From: a bacterium
Lineage (GTDB): Bacteria > Zixibacteria > MSB-5A5 > WJJR01
Length of the DNA stretch: 46,313 nucleotides
NCBI GenBank assembly: GCA_021813505.1
Contig: JAKAKI010000059.1
Coordinates: 1 to 46,313, forward strand
Direction: 5' to 3'
The stretch's first letter is position 1. Every line of letters starts with the position of its first letter. Position numbers and translations under genes: made by a program. The notes beneath the pieces were generated by a model. That model made no database searches. It was given only the letters and a program-made list of their open reading frames with translations, and had not been told where the DNA came from. Positions 8,874-16,492 of this stretch are shown here, piece by piece.

Positions 8874-9809
8874 TCAGTGAACATGATGCTCAGAAACGTA
8901 GATCGGCGCATCGGACTGGCCGAAAACCTGAAGTTCATCGCCGACACGATAACTCACCTTCTCAATAATCCTGTCCAACTGCCCGGTGGTGAAGCCAAAG
9001 TATGTCGCCGTAGGGCCACTCGTCAGTGCGCTCTCCTGGTCGGTTGGCAGCGTTCCATCCAGGCGTTTGGCAATAGCGTTAGCGAGGTTGACCGCATGGG
9101 CGAGGAGCCTTGTGGCCTGGTCGGTCTTGGCTGTGTCGGTATCAGAGTAGCGCCCCACACGATCCGGCTCATGGTGGAATCGGATCGCGCCGATCGGCCC
9201 GGGTTCAAACGCCCATCGCTCCAGGATCATCGCACCCAAATCGGCATGAGTGAAACCCATGCTCGTCATCTCGACATCGAGTGGGGCTTCGCCTGTCTCA
9301 AGGGTTCGCTTGAAGATGGGTTTGTAGACCGCCGGGAATCGCTGCAGCAGAAGCAGTTTGGCAATGTCGTGCAACAGGCCGCTCAGGAATGCCTCCTCGG
9401 CAAGTGGCGATCCCGCTTCGTGAGCTATGACTCTGGCAGCAACGCCAACGGCAAGGCAGTGTCTCCATAACCGGTCCTCAAGGCCATCAGAATCCCCATC
9501 GCGAAACAGCGCTTGTACCGAGGCCGTCATCGCGACCGATCTCGTGGCGGTTATCCCGAGCTTCAAGACAGCGCCGGGTATGGATGTAACCGCCTCCGGA
9601 CCGGCATAGTATGCGGAGTTGGCCATCTTGATCAACTTTCCGGACAGTCCAGGATCCGCGGATACAGCGCGCGCGAGTTCCCTCAAGCTGATTGCAGGAT
9701 TGGCCGTCAATCGGATGACGGACCGCGCCACTGTGCTAAGCGGGAGCGGCTGCTCATCGAGAGATTTCGTGGCAAGTTCGAGCATGGTCCTCGGCCTTAT
9801 ACTCTGCAC
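8874..9809 (-). CDS. HDOD-domain signalling protein
   Basis: A 311-residue single-domain protein. Residues about 12-215 match the HDOD family: LPLSTVARSVIRLTANPAIS, then DPGLSGKLIKMANSAYY, IPGAVLKLGI, and SGLLHDIAKLLLL, where the HD pair of the related phosphohydrolases is kept as HD. HDOD proteins in bacteria act in signal transduction and cyclic-di-GMP-linked behaviour, usually without proven hydrolase activity. The remaining 90 residues are less conserved and include HHEPDRVG. The start is uncertain: GTG at 9809 gives the full length but has no good ribosome site; ATG at 9785 is preceded by GAGGACC. It stands alone, with a long gap on each side. The gene is secure, its pathway is not. Confidence 0.85.
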   Translation of the reverse strand: MQSIRPRTMLELATKSLDEQPLPLSTVARSVIRLTANPAISLRELARAVSADPGLSGKLIKMANSAYYAGPEAVTSIPGAVLKLGITATRSVAMTASVQALFRDGDSDGLEDRLWRHCLAVGVAARVIAHEAGSPLAEEAFLSGLLHDIAKLLLLQRFPAVYKPIFKRTLETGEAPLDVEMTSMGFTHADLGAMILERWAFEPGPIGAIRFHHEPDRVGRYSDTDTAKTDQATRLLAHAVNLANAIAKRLDGTLPTDQESALTSGPTATYFGFTTGQLDRIIEKVSYRVGDELQVFGQSDAPIYVSEHHVH

Positions 9810-9835
9810 TGCCAGTGAATTCCCTGGGGGAAGGG

Positions 9836-9864
9836 ATAATCACTATTTCTATCGGCAGAATCAA
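9836..9864 (-). promoter_or_regulatory. Possible promoter of the HDOD gene
   Basis: On the minus strand TTGATT (9864-9859) and GATTAT (9841-9836) are 17 bases apart, each four of six against the sigma-70 consensus, inside an AT-rich patch (about 9830-9905) that stands out from GC-rich surroundings. The start codon follows 27 bases downstream. Confidence 0.35.
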
Positions 9865-10095
9865 TTAGAGCAATAGTCTACCAAAATGTGATCTGTTTGT
9901 TATGACGCGGATACCGGTAGGTGAGGCCAGCATTCTACCGATGGCAGATGCGACGATAGGCCGTGCTGACTCGGCACGGCCATAGAGGAGTCGCCAGGGG
10001 CGTGATCAGGATTGCTCTGCAATTTCGGATCGCATTCATACGTCCTCGATGTGCCGTCTACCGCGGCCAAATCCCACCGCATAGGCGGCCATTCA

Positions 10096-11214
10096 TTATG
10101 GCTCCAGACTGTTCCACCGCCACATGCGCCACGCGCCGCCGGAGTATTTCCACGCAATCGAGATAGCCTGCTCGGAAACAGTGCCGCCCTCGATCGTGCT
10201 CAGACCGAGTCGGAATACAGATTCCACGTCGCCCCCTTTCGAGCTGACTTTGATGTCCCGTGCCATGATGCTTGCCTGGGCACCCCGTCCCCGCAGACTG
10301 TCGAGACCATCGGACAACATCTGCTGGAATTGCGTGCGAGTCATCAGGCCATTGCTTTGAAAATCCTCCGTGAGGACATTGCCGCAAAATTGGAGATCGC
10401 CCGCCTCCCATGCACTCACGAATCGATCAATGACATCACGAATCGCCAGCTCTGTTGCCGGTGAAACGCTCGCGGTGGCGGAGTTCGACGACGTTCCCGG
10501 AGAACTGAACATCGGCGCCAGCGGATGCGCCTCTGATTGGGCAATGATCGCCGATAGGGTATCGCGCCGTCGCCGGCTCTCCTCCGGTGAGCGACTACGG
10601 CCCTCAAGCTGATCCACGATGCCGGCGCTGAGAAGCGCCGGCCATTGCGGGACCGGCCGGCCCACTCGGACCGTTACCCGATTGGATTCAATAGTCAGTG
10701 TCGGTTCCGTGGATGAGTAGCGGGCAAACAATTGATACGAACCCGATGCGGGGAAGAGGTACTCCAGGTTGGTACGGGCTTTCTCATCGGCGAACACGCC
10801 ATAGAGAAAGGTCTCATGCACAATGCTCTTGCCGGGCGCCAGTGGTTTCGCCTTCAGGTCGAAGTCGCGGACTTCCCAACGGCGCGTATGGAGCCGGCGA
10901 GTGGATCCCGCCGGACCAACCGCGAATACGCCCACCAGTTCGCTGGCGGGGTCCACGGATTGCATCAGCTCGATCGGGTGGGCTGTGTTGTTGGTCAATT
11001 CCAAACGGATATACAGCGGAGCGCCGAGTGCAATCGAGGTCCCGACCATTCCCGAATCGGCAGAACGGCCGGTGCGGAAACTGGTAATCGGCGTACTCAA
11101 GATCGACAATTCCAGCTTCTGCGCGTTCGCCGCCTCTGAGGCCATCTGCGCGATCAGCGTGGCACATGCGATCGCCGTCCACCGCAGCACTCGCCTGTTT
11201 CCTTGTGACTGCAT
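10096..11214 (-). CDS. Exported protein with C-terminal NTF2/SnoaL-like domain
   Basis: From the ATG at 11214 the protein has 372 residues and opens with a typical signal peptide (MQSQGNRRVLRWTAIACATL ... ANAQ). GAGGAA lies six bases upstream. A start ten codons earlier (11244, after GAGGGCAAACG) is also possible; the frame stays open to 11508 but that extension is not protein-like. Residues about 30-180 look like a beta-sandwich (LYIRLELTNNTAHPIELM; FLYGVF; SYQLFARYSS). Residues about 255-372 resemble the NTF2/SnoaL-like fold (AIRDVIDRFVSAWEAGDLQF, then a strand pattern ending WRMWRWN). This fold is used by enzymes and ligand binders alike, so no reaction is proposed. It is transcribed towards the HDOD gene, with a 286-base gap. 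Confidence 0.72.
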   Translation of the reverse strand: MQSQGNRRVLRWTAIACATLIAQMASEAANAQKLELSILSTPITSFRTGRSADSGMVGTSIALGAPLYIRLELTNNTAHPIELMQSVDPASELVGVFAVGPAGSTRRLHTRRWEVRDFDLKAKPLAPGKSIVHETFLYGVFADEKARTNLEYLFPASGSYQLFARYSSTEPTLTIESNRVTVRVGRPVPQWPALLSAGIVDQLEGRSRSPEESRRRRDTLSAIIAQSEAHPLAPMFSSPGTSSNSATASVSPATELAIRDVIDRFVSAWEAGDLQFCGNVLTEDFQSNGLMTRTQFQQMLSDGLDSLRGRGAQASIMARDIKVSSKGGDVESVFRLGLSTIEGGTVSEQAISIAWKYSGGAWRMWRWNSLEP

Positions 11215-11587
11215 CGATTGTTCCTCACATTCAAAGCGTTTCATCGTTTGCCCTCGCATCATGTTATGCGCCCGACGGCCGTTCGTCACCAGTTCTATGG
11301 TCCAGGCACTCTGGCCGTTCATCAATATGTCACCAGAAGAGACGAATGCGAACAGACAACGCCAATGTGATTGGGGGACAATGTTTTGCGTGGATCGAGT
11401 ATGTCCGAAGGGGTTTGCGCCGGGACTCGGATGGAGTGCGTTGAGTGATAGATGCCCACCCGTCGAATAGCCAAGCGCCACCGCAGTACTCTCTATGCGC
11501 TCCCGCATTCACGAACGGCGTTGCGAGGCGGTCGGGACTGTTGTAATGTGCTGCGAACTTCCAATCGGAAAGTGTGAGGGCATCCCA
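11215..11587. other. Divergent intergenic region
   Basis: This 373-base stretch separates the exported NTF2-like protein (minus) from yajQ (plus) and must hold both promoters. The minus-strand frame of the former stays open through most of it but has an unlikely composition and no export-signal logic. No convincing -35/-10 pair was found. Confidence 0.35.
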
Positions 11588-12085
11588 ATGGCGCAAACCT
11601 ACTCATTTGATATCGTATCCAAGATCGATCTGGAGGAAGTGCTCAACGCGATCAACCAGGCAACGCGCGAGATGAGCCAGCGATTCGACTTCAAGGACAG
11701 CAAGAGCTCAATCACCCTCAATCGCAAGGAACGCGAGATCGTTATCGTCGCCGACGATGACATGAAGCGCCGCAGCCTGCTGGAGATGTTGCATACACGG
11801 CTGGCCAAGCGCGGTGTCTCGGTTAAGGGTCTCGAATATGGCACCATCGAGCAGACGTTCTCCGGCACGCTGACGCAAAAGATCAAAGTTCAATCCGGCT
11901 TGTCGACCGACCAGTGCAAGGAGATCACCAAGATCATCAAGACCCTGCAGTTAAACGTTAAGACCACGATCCAGGATGCCCAGGTGCGTGTGGCCGGTCC
12001 CAAAAAGGACGATTTGCAGGCGGTCATGGCGGCCCTGCGCGATAAGGATCTCCCATTCCACCTCGGATTCGACAATTACCGGTAG
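11588..12085 (+). CDS. yajQ: YajQ family nucleotide-binding protein
   Basis: A 165-residue protein, the usual length for the family. The ATG at 11588 is preceded by GAGGGCATCCCA. Family hallmarks run through the whole chain: YSFDIVSKID at the start, EVLNAINQATREM, SQRFDFKDSKSSI, the middle KGLEYG, GLSTDQCKEITKIIK, KTTIQDAQVRVAGPKKDDLQ, and the end LPFHLGFDNYR. YajQ proteins have two ferredoxin-like domains and bind nucleotides or RNA; in Xanthomonas a homologue is a cyclic-di-GMP effector. It is monocistronic here, with a 162-base gap before the next gene. An HDOD protein, another family linked to cyclic-di-GMP, lies 1.8 kb away, but on the opposite strand. Confidence 0.95.
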   Translation: MAQTYSFDIVSKIDLEEVLNAINQATREMSQRFDFKDSKSSITLNRKEREIVIVADDDMKRRSLLEMLHTRLAKRGVSVKGLEYGTIEQTFSGTLTQKIKVQSGLSTDQCKEITKIIKTLQLNVKTTIQDAQVRVAGPKKDDLQAVMAALRDKDLPFHLGFDNYR

Positions 12086-12247
12086 CACGACGAATCAGGG
12101 CCGAGCAAGAGCCTCGGGGTACCCCAGGTCACCCGCGAAAAGCCATTGCCTCTCGATAGGCCTGGGCTTAGGTTCCCATGCAGTTCGTCTGCTGGTTCAA
12201 TTGAGGTTAAAGCATTTTAGGAGGGTGAGACACCCAGGGAGGTTCTC

Positions 12248-12808
12248 ATGACTGGCTTGCTCGACTTGTGGTTGCCGATCTTGCTGTCCGCAGTCTTCGT
12301 ATTCATCGTCAGCTCCATACTTCACATGGCCACGCCATGGCACAAGGGAGATTTCGCCAAGATGCCCATGGAGGGGAAGTTGAGGGATGCGGTGCGACCG
12401 CTCGCGATACCACCGGGGGACTACATGGTCCCGTGCCCCGGGAGCATGCAAGAAATGAAATCTCCGGAATTCGCTGAGAAGTTGAAGTCCGGCCCGAACA
12501 TGATACTCACCGTATTGCCGAACGGGCCGACGGGGATGGGGCAGTCGCTGGTTCTCTGGTTTCTCTACTCGGTCGTTATGGGTATCTTCGCGGCGTACAT
12601 CGCGGGGCGGGCATTGCCAATGGGCGCCGAATACCTGCAGGTCTTCCGGTTTACCGGTGCGACAGCATTCATTGGATATTCGGCGGCTCTCTGGCAGATG
12701 TCGATCTGGTATCACCGGTCCTGTGTGACGACGATCAAGTTGACGGTGGATGGTTTGATTTTTGGCCTGGTCACTGCGGGTGTGTTTGGGTGGCTTTGGC
12801 CGCGCTGA
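12248..12808 (+). CDS. Conserved membrane protein, function unknown
   Basis: A 186-residue protein whose ATG follows AGGGAGGTTCTC. It has one N-terminal membrane segment (residues 6-27, [18 protein letters not shown]), a soluble loop of about 70 residues with the pattern [12 protein letters not shown] and a proline-rich [12 protein letters not shown], then three membrane segments (about 100-120, 135-152 and 165-184). The motif [15 protein letters not shown] directly after the first helix is the most distinctive part; similar proteins of about this length occur as hypothetical membrane proteins in several phyla. No catalytic or transport signature is visible. It is followed by a good hairpin terminator, so it is probably transcribed alone. 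Confidence 0.82.
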   Translation: MTGLLDLWLPILLSAVFVFIVSSILHMATPWHKGDFAKMPMEGKLRDAVRPLAIPPGDYMVPCPGSMQEMKSPEFAEKLKSGPNMILTVLPNGPTGMGQSLVLWFLYSVVMGIFAAYIAGRALPMGAEYLQVFRFTGATAFIGYSAALWQMSIWYHRSCVTTIKLTVDGLIFGLVTAGVFGWLWPR

Positions 12809-12839
12809 TACCAACCCAGTACTGAGATGCCAGTGGATG

Positions 12840-12864
12840 AGGGGCAGCGCCAGATACTGCCCCT
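12840..12864 (+). terminator. Hairpin terminator after the membrane protein
   Basis: AGGGGCAG (12840-12847) and CTGCCCCT (12857-12864) form a perfect 8-bp stem with a 9-base loop, 32 bases after the stop codon. The tail TCACTCGATTT is only modestly T-rich. Confidence 0.55.
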
Positions 12865-13135
12865 TCACTCGATTTCTGCAAGCTCTCACGCCTGTTCGAC
12901 CGGCTGACAGTCGGAGTTTACGACCTCGGCGATACGCTGATCGACCGATTCGAAGTACAGAAGTGACGCGCGGGTCCAAGTTCATGCAGGGGGAAGCGGC
13001 AACAAAGAATCTGGCGCATTGCGCACATTTCCCAGTGCCCAGATCGAGGGCGTCTTTTGCGTCCGAACTGGGACTATCAACACGAAGGGGCGCCGGTTGG
13101 CGCCGCTTGTGGTCAAACGGTATTTCACCAGTGAA
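12865..13135. other. Convergent intergenic region
   Basis: This lies between a plus-strand and a minus-strand gene end. Apart from the perfect GGCGCC-GGTT-GGCGCC hairpin near 13091-13106, a possible transcript end for the dockerin gene at 13136, nothing was recognised. Confidence 0.35.
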
Positions 13136-14812
13136 CTACCCTGCGCAGGGATCGACTGGATTCGGTCCGCCGCTGAACGCCGTTGCAATCAGGTAGATCA
13201 CATCGAACACATCTGTTGCGCCATCGTTGTTCGCATCACCGCGCGTCTTGGGGCAGCCCGCATCCTGTGGATCAGTTTCACCGCTGAATGCAATACCGAT
13301 GACACCGATCACGTCGAAAACATCAATCACGGCATCACCATTGATGTCTCCCTGATTCGGGCAAGCACATCCACTCACGACCGTAATGCGAATGGTTGCA
13401 GTGTTCGAGTTCGCCGACCCGTCGTTGGCCTGGTAGCGAATGGAATCCGCTCCCTGGTAGCTCAGTGCCGGCGTGTAGACGAATGCGCCACTGGCGGCAT
13501 CAAATGAAGAGACGCTTCCATGAAACGGCCCGCTGGTGTGGGTAATCGTCCAGGCAACGTTGTCAACATCTGTCACCGGCATGGCGCCGAATGTGTGCGC
13601 AAGATTCACCGTGGTCGAGGCGCTGACATCCGCGGCGACCGGAGCGTCATTGGCCGCGGTCACTGTCAGGACAACGGTCCCAGGGGATGAATTGGCTGTC
13701 CCATCATTAACCCCAAATGTGAGTGTATCGGGTCCATTGTAGTTGGGATTGGGCGTGTAGTTGAACGCCCCGGTGCTGGAGTTGAAGCCACTGGTGTTGC
13801 CGTGGAACGGACCGGTCAGGATCGCATAGCCCAGCGTGCCGCCGTCGGGGTCGTACGCCTGAAGTTGCGCGCCCACCGGAGTGTCCTCCGGCGTGCTCAC
13901 CGATGTGTCCCGCGCGATGGGAAGCGCGTTCACGTTGATCGTCACGGCTCCCGTATCGGCCAGTGTGCCGTCGGATGCGATGAAGTCCACGACGAAAGTC
14001 CCAAATTGCCCTCCGGCCGGATTGAATAGGAAATCCCCGGTGCCGTTGGCGTGAGGCGTAAAACTGGAATTCGCAGGAAGATTGACGGTCGACATCGCTG
14101 GGAAAGTCCCGTTGCAGTCCGTGGCGGAGACCAGCAGGTTCAGGGAGGCGCCTTCATTGATATTCTGAGTGGCAATGCCCGTCAGGACAGGCGAGGTGGG
14201 ATTGGGTATGCCGAGCAAGCCGGTCGCCCCATCATTGCGGGTGGGACTGTTGGCGGCAACCGTGAAATCCGTCGAATTGTTTTTTGTAAGGAGCGAGAAG
14301 GTCAAACGGGTGAGTGACTGAAATCCGTCACAGGGCAACGGGGGTGCCGGCGATCCATAGCCGGTCATATTGCCGGTGTAGTTGCCGTAGGCGACTCCGT
14401 CGATGACACCATTGATATCATCATCGAATTCGATCCGACCGTTGTGCAACGGGACAGAGCCGTTGGGAATAATGAAGTCGGGGGCGAATCCCAGTGCCGT
14501 CGCCGCGCCCGATGTCGCCAGAAGAATCGTCTCGTTGTTGTCGAGTGCTGGAAATGTGGCAGTAAAATCTTTCACGAGCGTGAGGACGGTGCCGTCCGCG
14601 TTACGCGCGTTGACCCGCGCGAACTGCAACTGCGTCTGGAACGCGGAGAGCGCCTTCAATTCAATGAACTGCACTGTCCCGTCCGCGTTGCTGAAGACCT
14701 CGCTGACCTGGATGATGTGGAACGTCTCCGGGTCTGCCCACACAGTCCCCGCCGTCGCGCCGAGTACGACCGCAAGCAGTACTGTTGATGAAACCAGTTT
14801 CAGGTAACGCAT
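13136..14812 (-). CDS. Secreted protein: lamin-tail-like domain, Ig repeats, paired dockerin repeats
   Basis: A 558-residue protein from the ATG at 14812, which follows CCAGGAGGATCTTTACA; the open frame continues upstream to 15079 but has no signal logic. Residues 1-28 form a signal peptide. Residues about 30-200 resemble a lamin-tail-like domain (FHIIQVSEVFSNADGTVQFIELKAL). Then three Ig/cadherin-like repeats of about 90 residues follow, with the characteristic sequences IARDTSVSTPEDTPV, GAFNYTPNPNYNGPDTLTF and GAFVYTPALSYQGADSIRY. The last 70 residues hold two dockerin-type repeats (GDINGDAVIDVFDVIGVIG; GDANNDGATDVFDVIYLIA) nearly identical in plan to those of the protein at 1888-2622. It is likely a cell-surface or shed adhesive protein; ligands are unknown. 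Confidence 0.87.
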   Translation of the reverse strand: MRYLKLVSSTVLLAVVLGATAGTVWADPETFHIIQVSEVFSNADGTVQFIELKALSAFQTQLQFARVNARNADGTVLTLVKDFTATFPALDNNETILLATSGAATALGFAPDFIIPNGSVPLHNGRIEFDDDINGVIDGVAYGNYTGNMTGYGSPAPPLPCDGFQSLTRLTFSLLTKNNSTDFTVAANSPTRNDGATGLLGIPNPTSPVLTGIATQNINEGASLNLLVSATDCNGTFPAMSTVNLPANSSFTPHANGTGDFLFNPAGGQFGTFVVDFIASDGTLADTGAVTINVNALPIARDTSVSTPEDTPVGAQLQAYDPDGGTLGYAILTGPFHGNTSGFNSSTGAFNYTPNPNYNGPDTLTFGVNDGTANSSPGTVVLTVTAANDAPVAADVSASTTVNLAHTFGAMPVTDVDNVAWTITHTSGPFHGSVSSFDAASGAFVYTPALSYQGADSIRYQANDGSANSNTATIRITVVSGCACPNQGDINGDAVIDVFDVIGVIGIAFSGETDPQDAGCPKTRGDANNDGATDVFDVIYLIATAFSGGPNPVDPCAG

Positions 14813-15326
14813 TGTAAAGATCCTCCTGGCCGCCGGCTGGGCGGGTCTATGGTGTGACTGTGGCGCTGACCATTCCGTGAGCGCCGGGATTCCCATTCCG
14901 AATTCTGGACAGACAATCACTTCCCCCATACGGCCATGGACCGGATCTGAATTCACCGGCTGATGCGGGACTATTCCCGCCATCACTGCCGCTGGGCCGG
15001 TACGGTAACTCATCTGGCAATAGCGCCTTGCGCGCGTCTGTGACACGACGGATGGGCCGCCGCCGGACAATGCGATCATGACGGACAGCCCCGATTAAGG
15101 AGGAAAACACTCCTCTTTACCCTAGTACCTGCCTCGGATTGAGAATTGTTCCCGAAAAAGATGCCGGTCGTGGAACAAAGGATTCGGGTCAAGGCACCAG
15201 ATGGCTGGAACTGGACGGGTTCGGAGACGTCGGTGGGCGACGGGAAGGCAAATTGGGGCGAAAAGACTCCTCATTTCCGGAACTTGGCCACTCCACCAGG
15301 GGTTTTGACATGTCAAAGGAGGCTTC
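14813..15326. other. Divergent intergenic region
   Basis: A 514-base region between the dockerin protein (minus) and the cupredoxin lipoprotein (plus). It contains AGGAGGAAAACACTCCT near 15099-15115, a short interrupted palindrome, and the 14-bp perfect palindrome at 15304-15317. No protein-like frame was seen. Confidence 0.4.
15304..15317. promoter_or_regulatory. Perfect 14-bp palindrome abutting a ribosome binding site
   Basis: TTTGACATGTCAAA is an exact inverted repeat. Its right end overlaps the AAAGGAGG ribosome site of the cupredoxin lipoprotein gene. Position and symmetry would suit a dimeric repressor site or a small RNA hairpin that controls translation; neither is shown. The contained TTGACA has no -10 box before the start codon. 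Confidence 0.4.
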
Positions 15327-16019
15327 ATGAGAGGTATTCTAAAGAACCATTATGGCTTGATGTTTGGCGCGATCAGCATACTGGCAATCACAGTCCTCAC
15401 CTTCAGCCAGGGATGCTCCAATTCGAAATCACCGACCGGGTCCAGCGGAAGCCAGGCGTTTACGCCGAAAGCGGTGCAGATCACGGTGGGTGACACCGTG
15501 AAATGGGTTGGGGTTTCCGGTTCACACACCGTGACTTCCGGTACCGGGGCTTCCGATCCCACGGTCGGGCAGTTGTTCGACCAGGTGCTTGGGGCCGGGC
15601 AGACCTTTTCGCACGTGTTCAGTGCCGCCGGGGTGGTTTCGTATTTCTGCCGTCCGCACGAAGCGATGGGAATGAAGGGCACGGTTACAATCTCTGCCGC
15701 CTCCGCTCCCAAGATTGTGCAGGTTGCGACCTCAGGGGCGTCCTTCAGTCCGGCAAATGTCTCCATTAATGTAGGCGATGCCGTGAAGTGGACCTCCTCC
15801 GGCTCCCACACAGTCACCTCCGGAACCGGAGCTGCAGATCCGAACGTGGGAGCGTTATTCGACGAAGGGCTGTCCGTGGGCCAGACCTTCCAATTCACCT
15901 TCACAGTGCCGGGTGTCTATCACTACTTCTGCCGTCCACATGAGTCCTCGGGCATGAAGGGGACGGTCACCGTGACCGCGGTCAAACCGAAGACCGTGGT
16001 GGTTAACGCGACATCGTGA
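15327..16019 (+). CDS. Lipoprotein-like double cupredoxin
   Basis: A 230-residue protein; the ATG follows AAAGGAGGCTTC. The N-terminus is hydrophobic (GAISILAITVLTFSQGC) with Cys30 as a plausible but imperfect lipidation site. Two plastocyanin-like domains follow, about 42-124 and 130-217. Each has a full type 1 copper ligand set: His67, Cys108, His111, Met116 in the first and His161, Cys202, His205, Met210 in the second, within the repeated patterns SHTVTSGTGA and YFCRPHE..GMKGTVT. Such proteins carry electrons outside the cytoplasm or store copper. The domains are closely alike, suggesting internal duplication. No oxidase or copper-export gene is adjacent, so the redox partner is unknown. 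Confidence 0.88.
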   Translation: MRGILKNHYGLMFGAISILAITVLTFSQGCSNSKSPTGSSGSQAFTPKAVQITVGDTVKWVGVSGSHTVTSGTGASDPTVGQLFDQVLGAGQTFSHVFSAAGVVSYFCRPHEAMGMKGTVTISAASAPKIVQVATSGASFSPANVSINVGDAVKWTSSGSHTVTSGTGAADPNVGALFDEGLSVGQTFQFTFTVPGVYHYFCRPHESSGMKGTVTVTAVKPKTVVVNATS

Positions 16020-16053
16020 GTTCGGTGATCTGCCGGATGCGGATCGAGTATAG

Positions 16054-16077
16054 AGGGACGCGTGCCACCGCGTCCCT
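16054..16077 (+). terminator. Hairpin between convergent genes
   Basis: AGGGACGCG (16054-16062) and CGCGTCCCT (16069-16077) form a perfect 9-bp stem with a TGCCAC loop, followed by TGCTCTTT. It lies 35 bases after the cupredoxin stop and 45 bases from the converging gene end at 16122, so it could serve either strand. Confidence 0.65.
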
Positions 16078-16121
16078 TGCTCTTTGGGTGTGTTGTATGA
16101 CTGTCCGGGCTGACGATTCAA

Positions 16122-16487
16122 TCAGTCCACAACAGTAACCAAATCGAACCGCAGGTCGACGACGACAGTTTCCACCGGGAGACCGGCCGCCTCGCAGCGC
16201 TTCAGGATGGTGCTCATGGGAATCCAGGGGGCAAGCCGGATCTCCTCGAATGGGTACGTACCCTCTATCGTGATCAATTCTGCCGTCTGCAAAGCGTGTA
16301 GCAAAGACTGCATACTGTCCACTTCCAGTCCGCAGGCTTCATGGAGTTCCGGCATCGTGGCGACGCCGGGATCCTTGGAGAGCAGCGGGCCATGGCTGGC
16401 CTGGCGTGCGATCAGGCAAAGCAGCCTGCGGGAGGCCACGGGAAGCGATTCGACGCGCTGACGGAATCGCCGGATTGAATCACCCAT
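16122..16487 (-). CDS. Small helix-turn-helix-like protein downstream of boxB
   Basis: A 121-residue protein from an ATG at 16487; a TTG at 16496 would overlap the boxB stop codon by two bases (TTGA). Neither has a clear ribosome site, and translational coupling to boxB is likely. I do not recognise the family. Residues about 5-75 are helical and read like a winged-helix domain (PVASRRLLCLIARQ, MPELHEACGLEVDSMQSLLHALQTAELITIEG): a helix, a recognition-like pair of helices and a hydrophobic wing. The remaining 45 residues are a short mixed tail with EEIRLAPWIPMSTILKRCEAAGLP. The position as last gene of boxC-boxB suggests a regulator of, or accessory factor for, benzoyl-CoA oxidation. DNA binding is inference. 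Confidence 0.7.
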   Translation of the reverse strand: MGDSIRRFRQRVESLPVASRRLLCLIARQASHGPLLSKDPGVATMPELHEACGLEVDSMQSLLHALQTAELITIEGTYPFEEIRLAPWIPMSTILKRCEAAGLPVETVVVDLRFDLVTVVD

Positions 16488-16492
16488 CGGAT

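Noticed and set aside
12197-12985. A 262-codon minus-strand open frame over the membrane protein at 12248
   Set aside because: It is Arg/His-rich without domain pattern; the plus-strand gene has a ribosome site, four hydrophobic segments and a terminator.
1-15000. Considered as a cellulosome gene cluster because of the dockerin-type repeats
   Set aside because: No glycoside hydrolase catalytic domain or multi-cohesin scaffoldin of the clostridial type is seen; paired dockerin-type repeats are common in secreted proteins of this lineage.
15305-15310. TTGACA as a -35 box for the cupredoxin gene
   Set aside because: A -10 box at 17 bases would fall inside the coding region; the bases are better explained as half of the palindrome.
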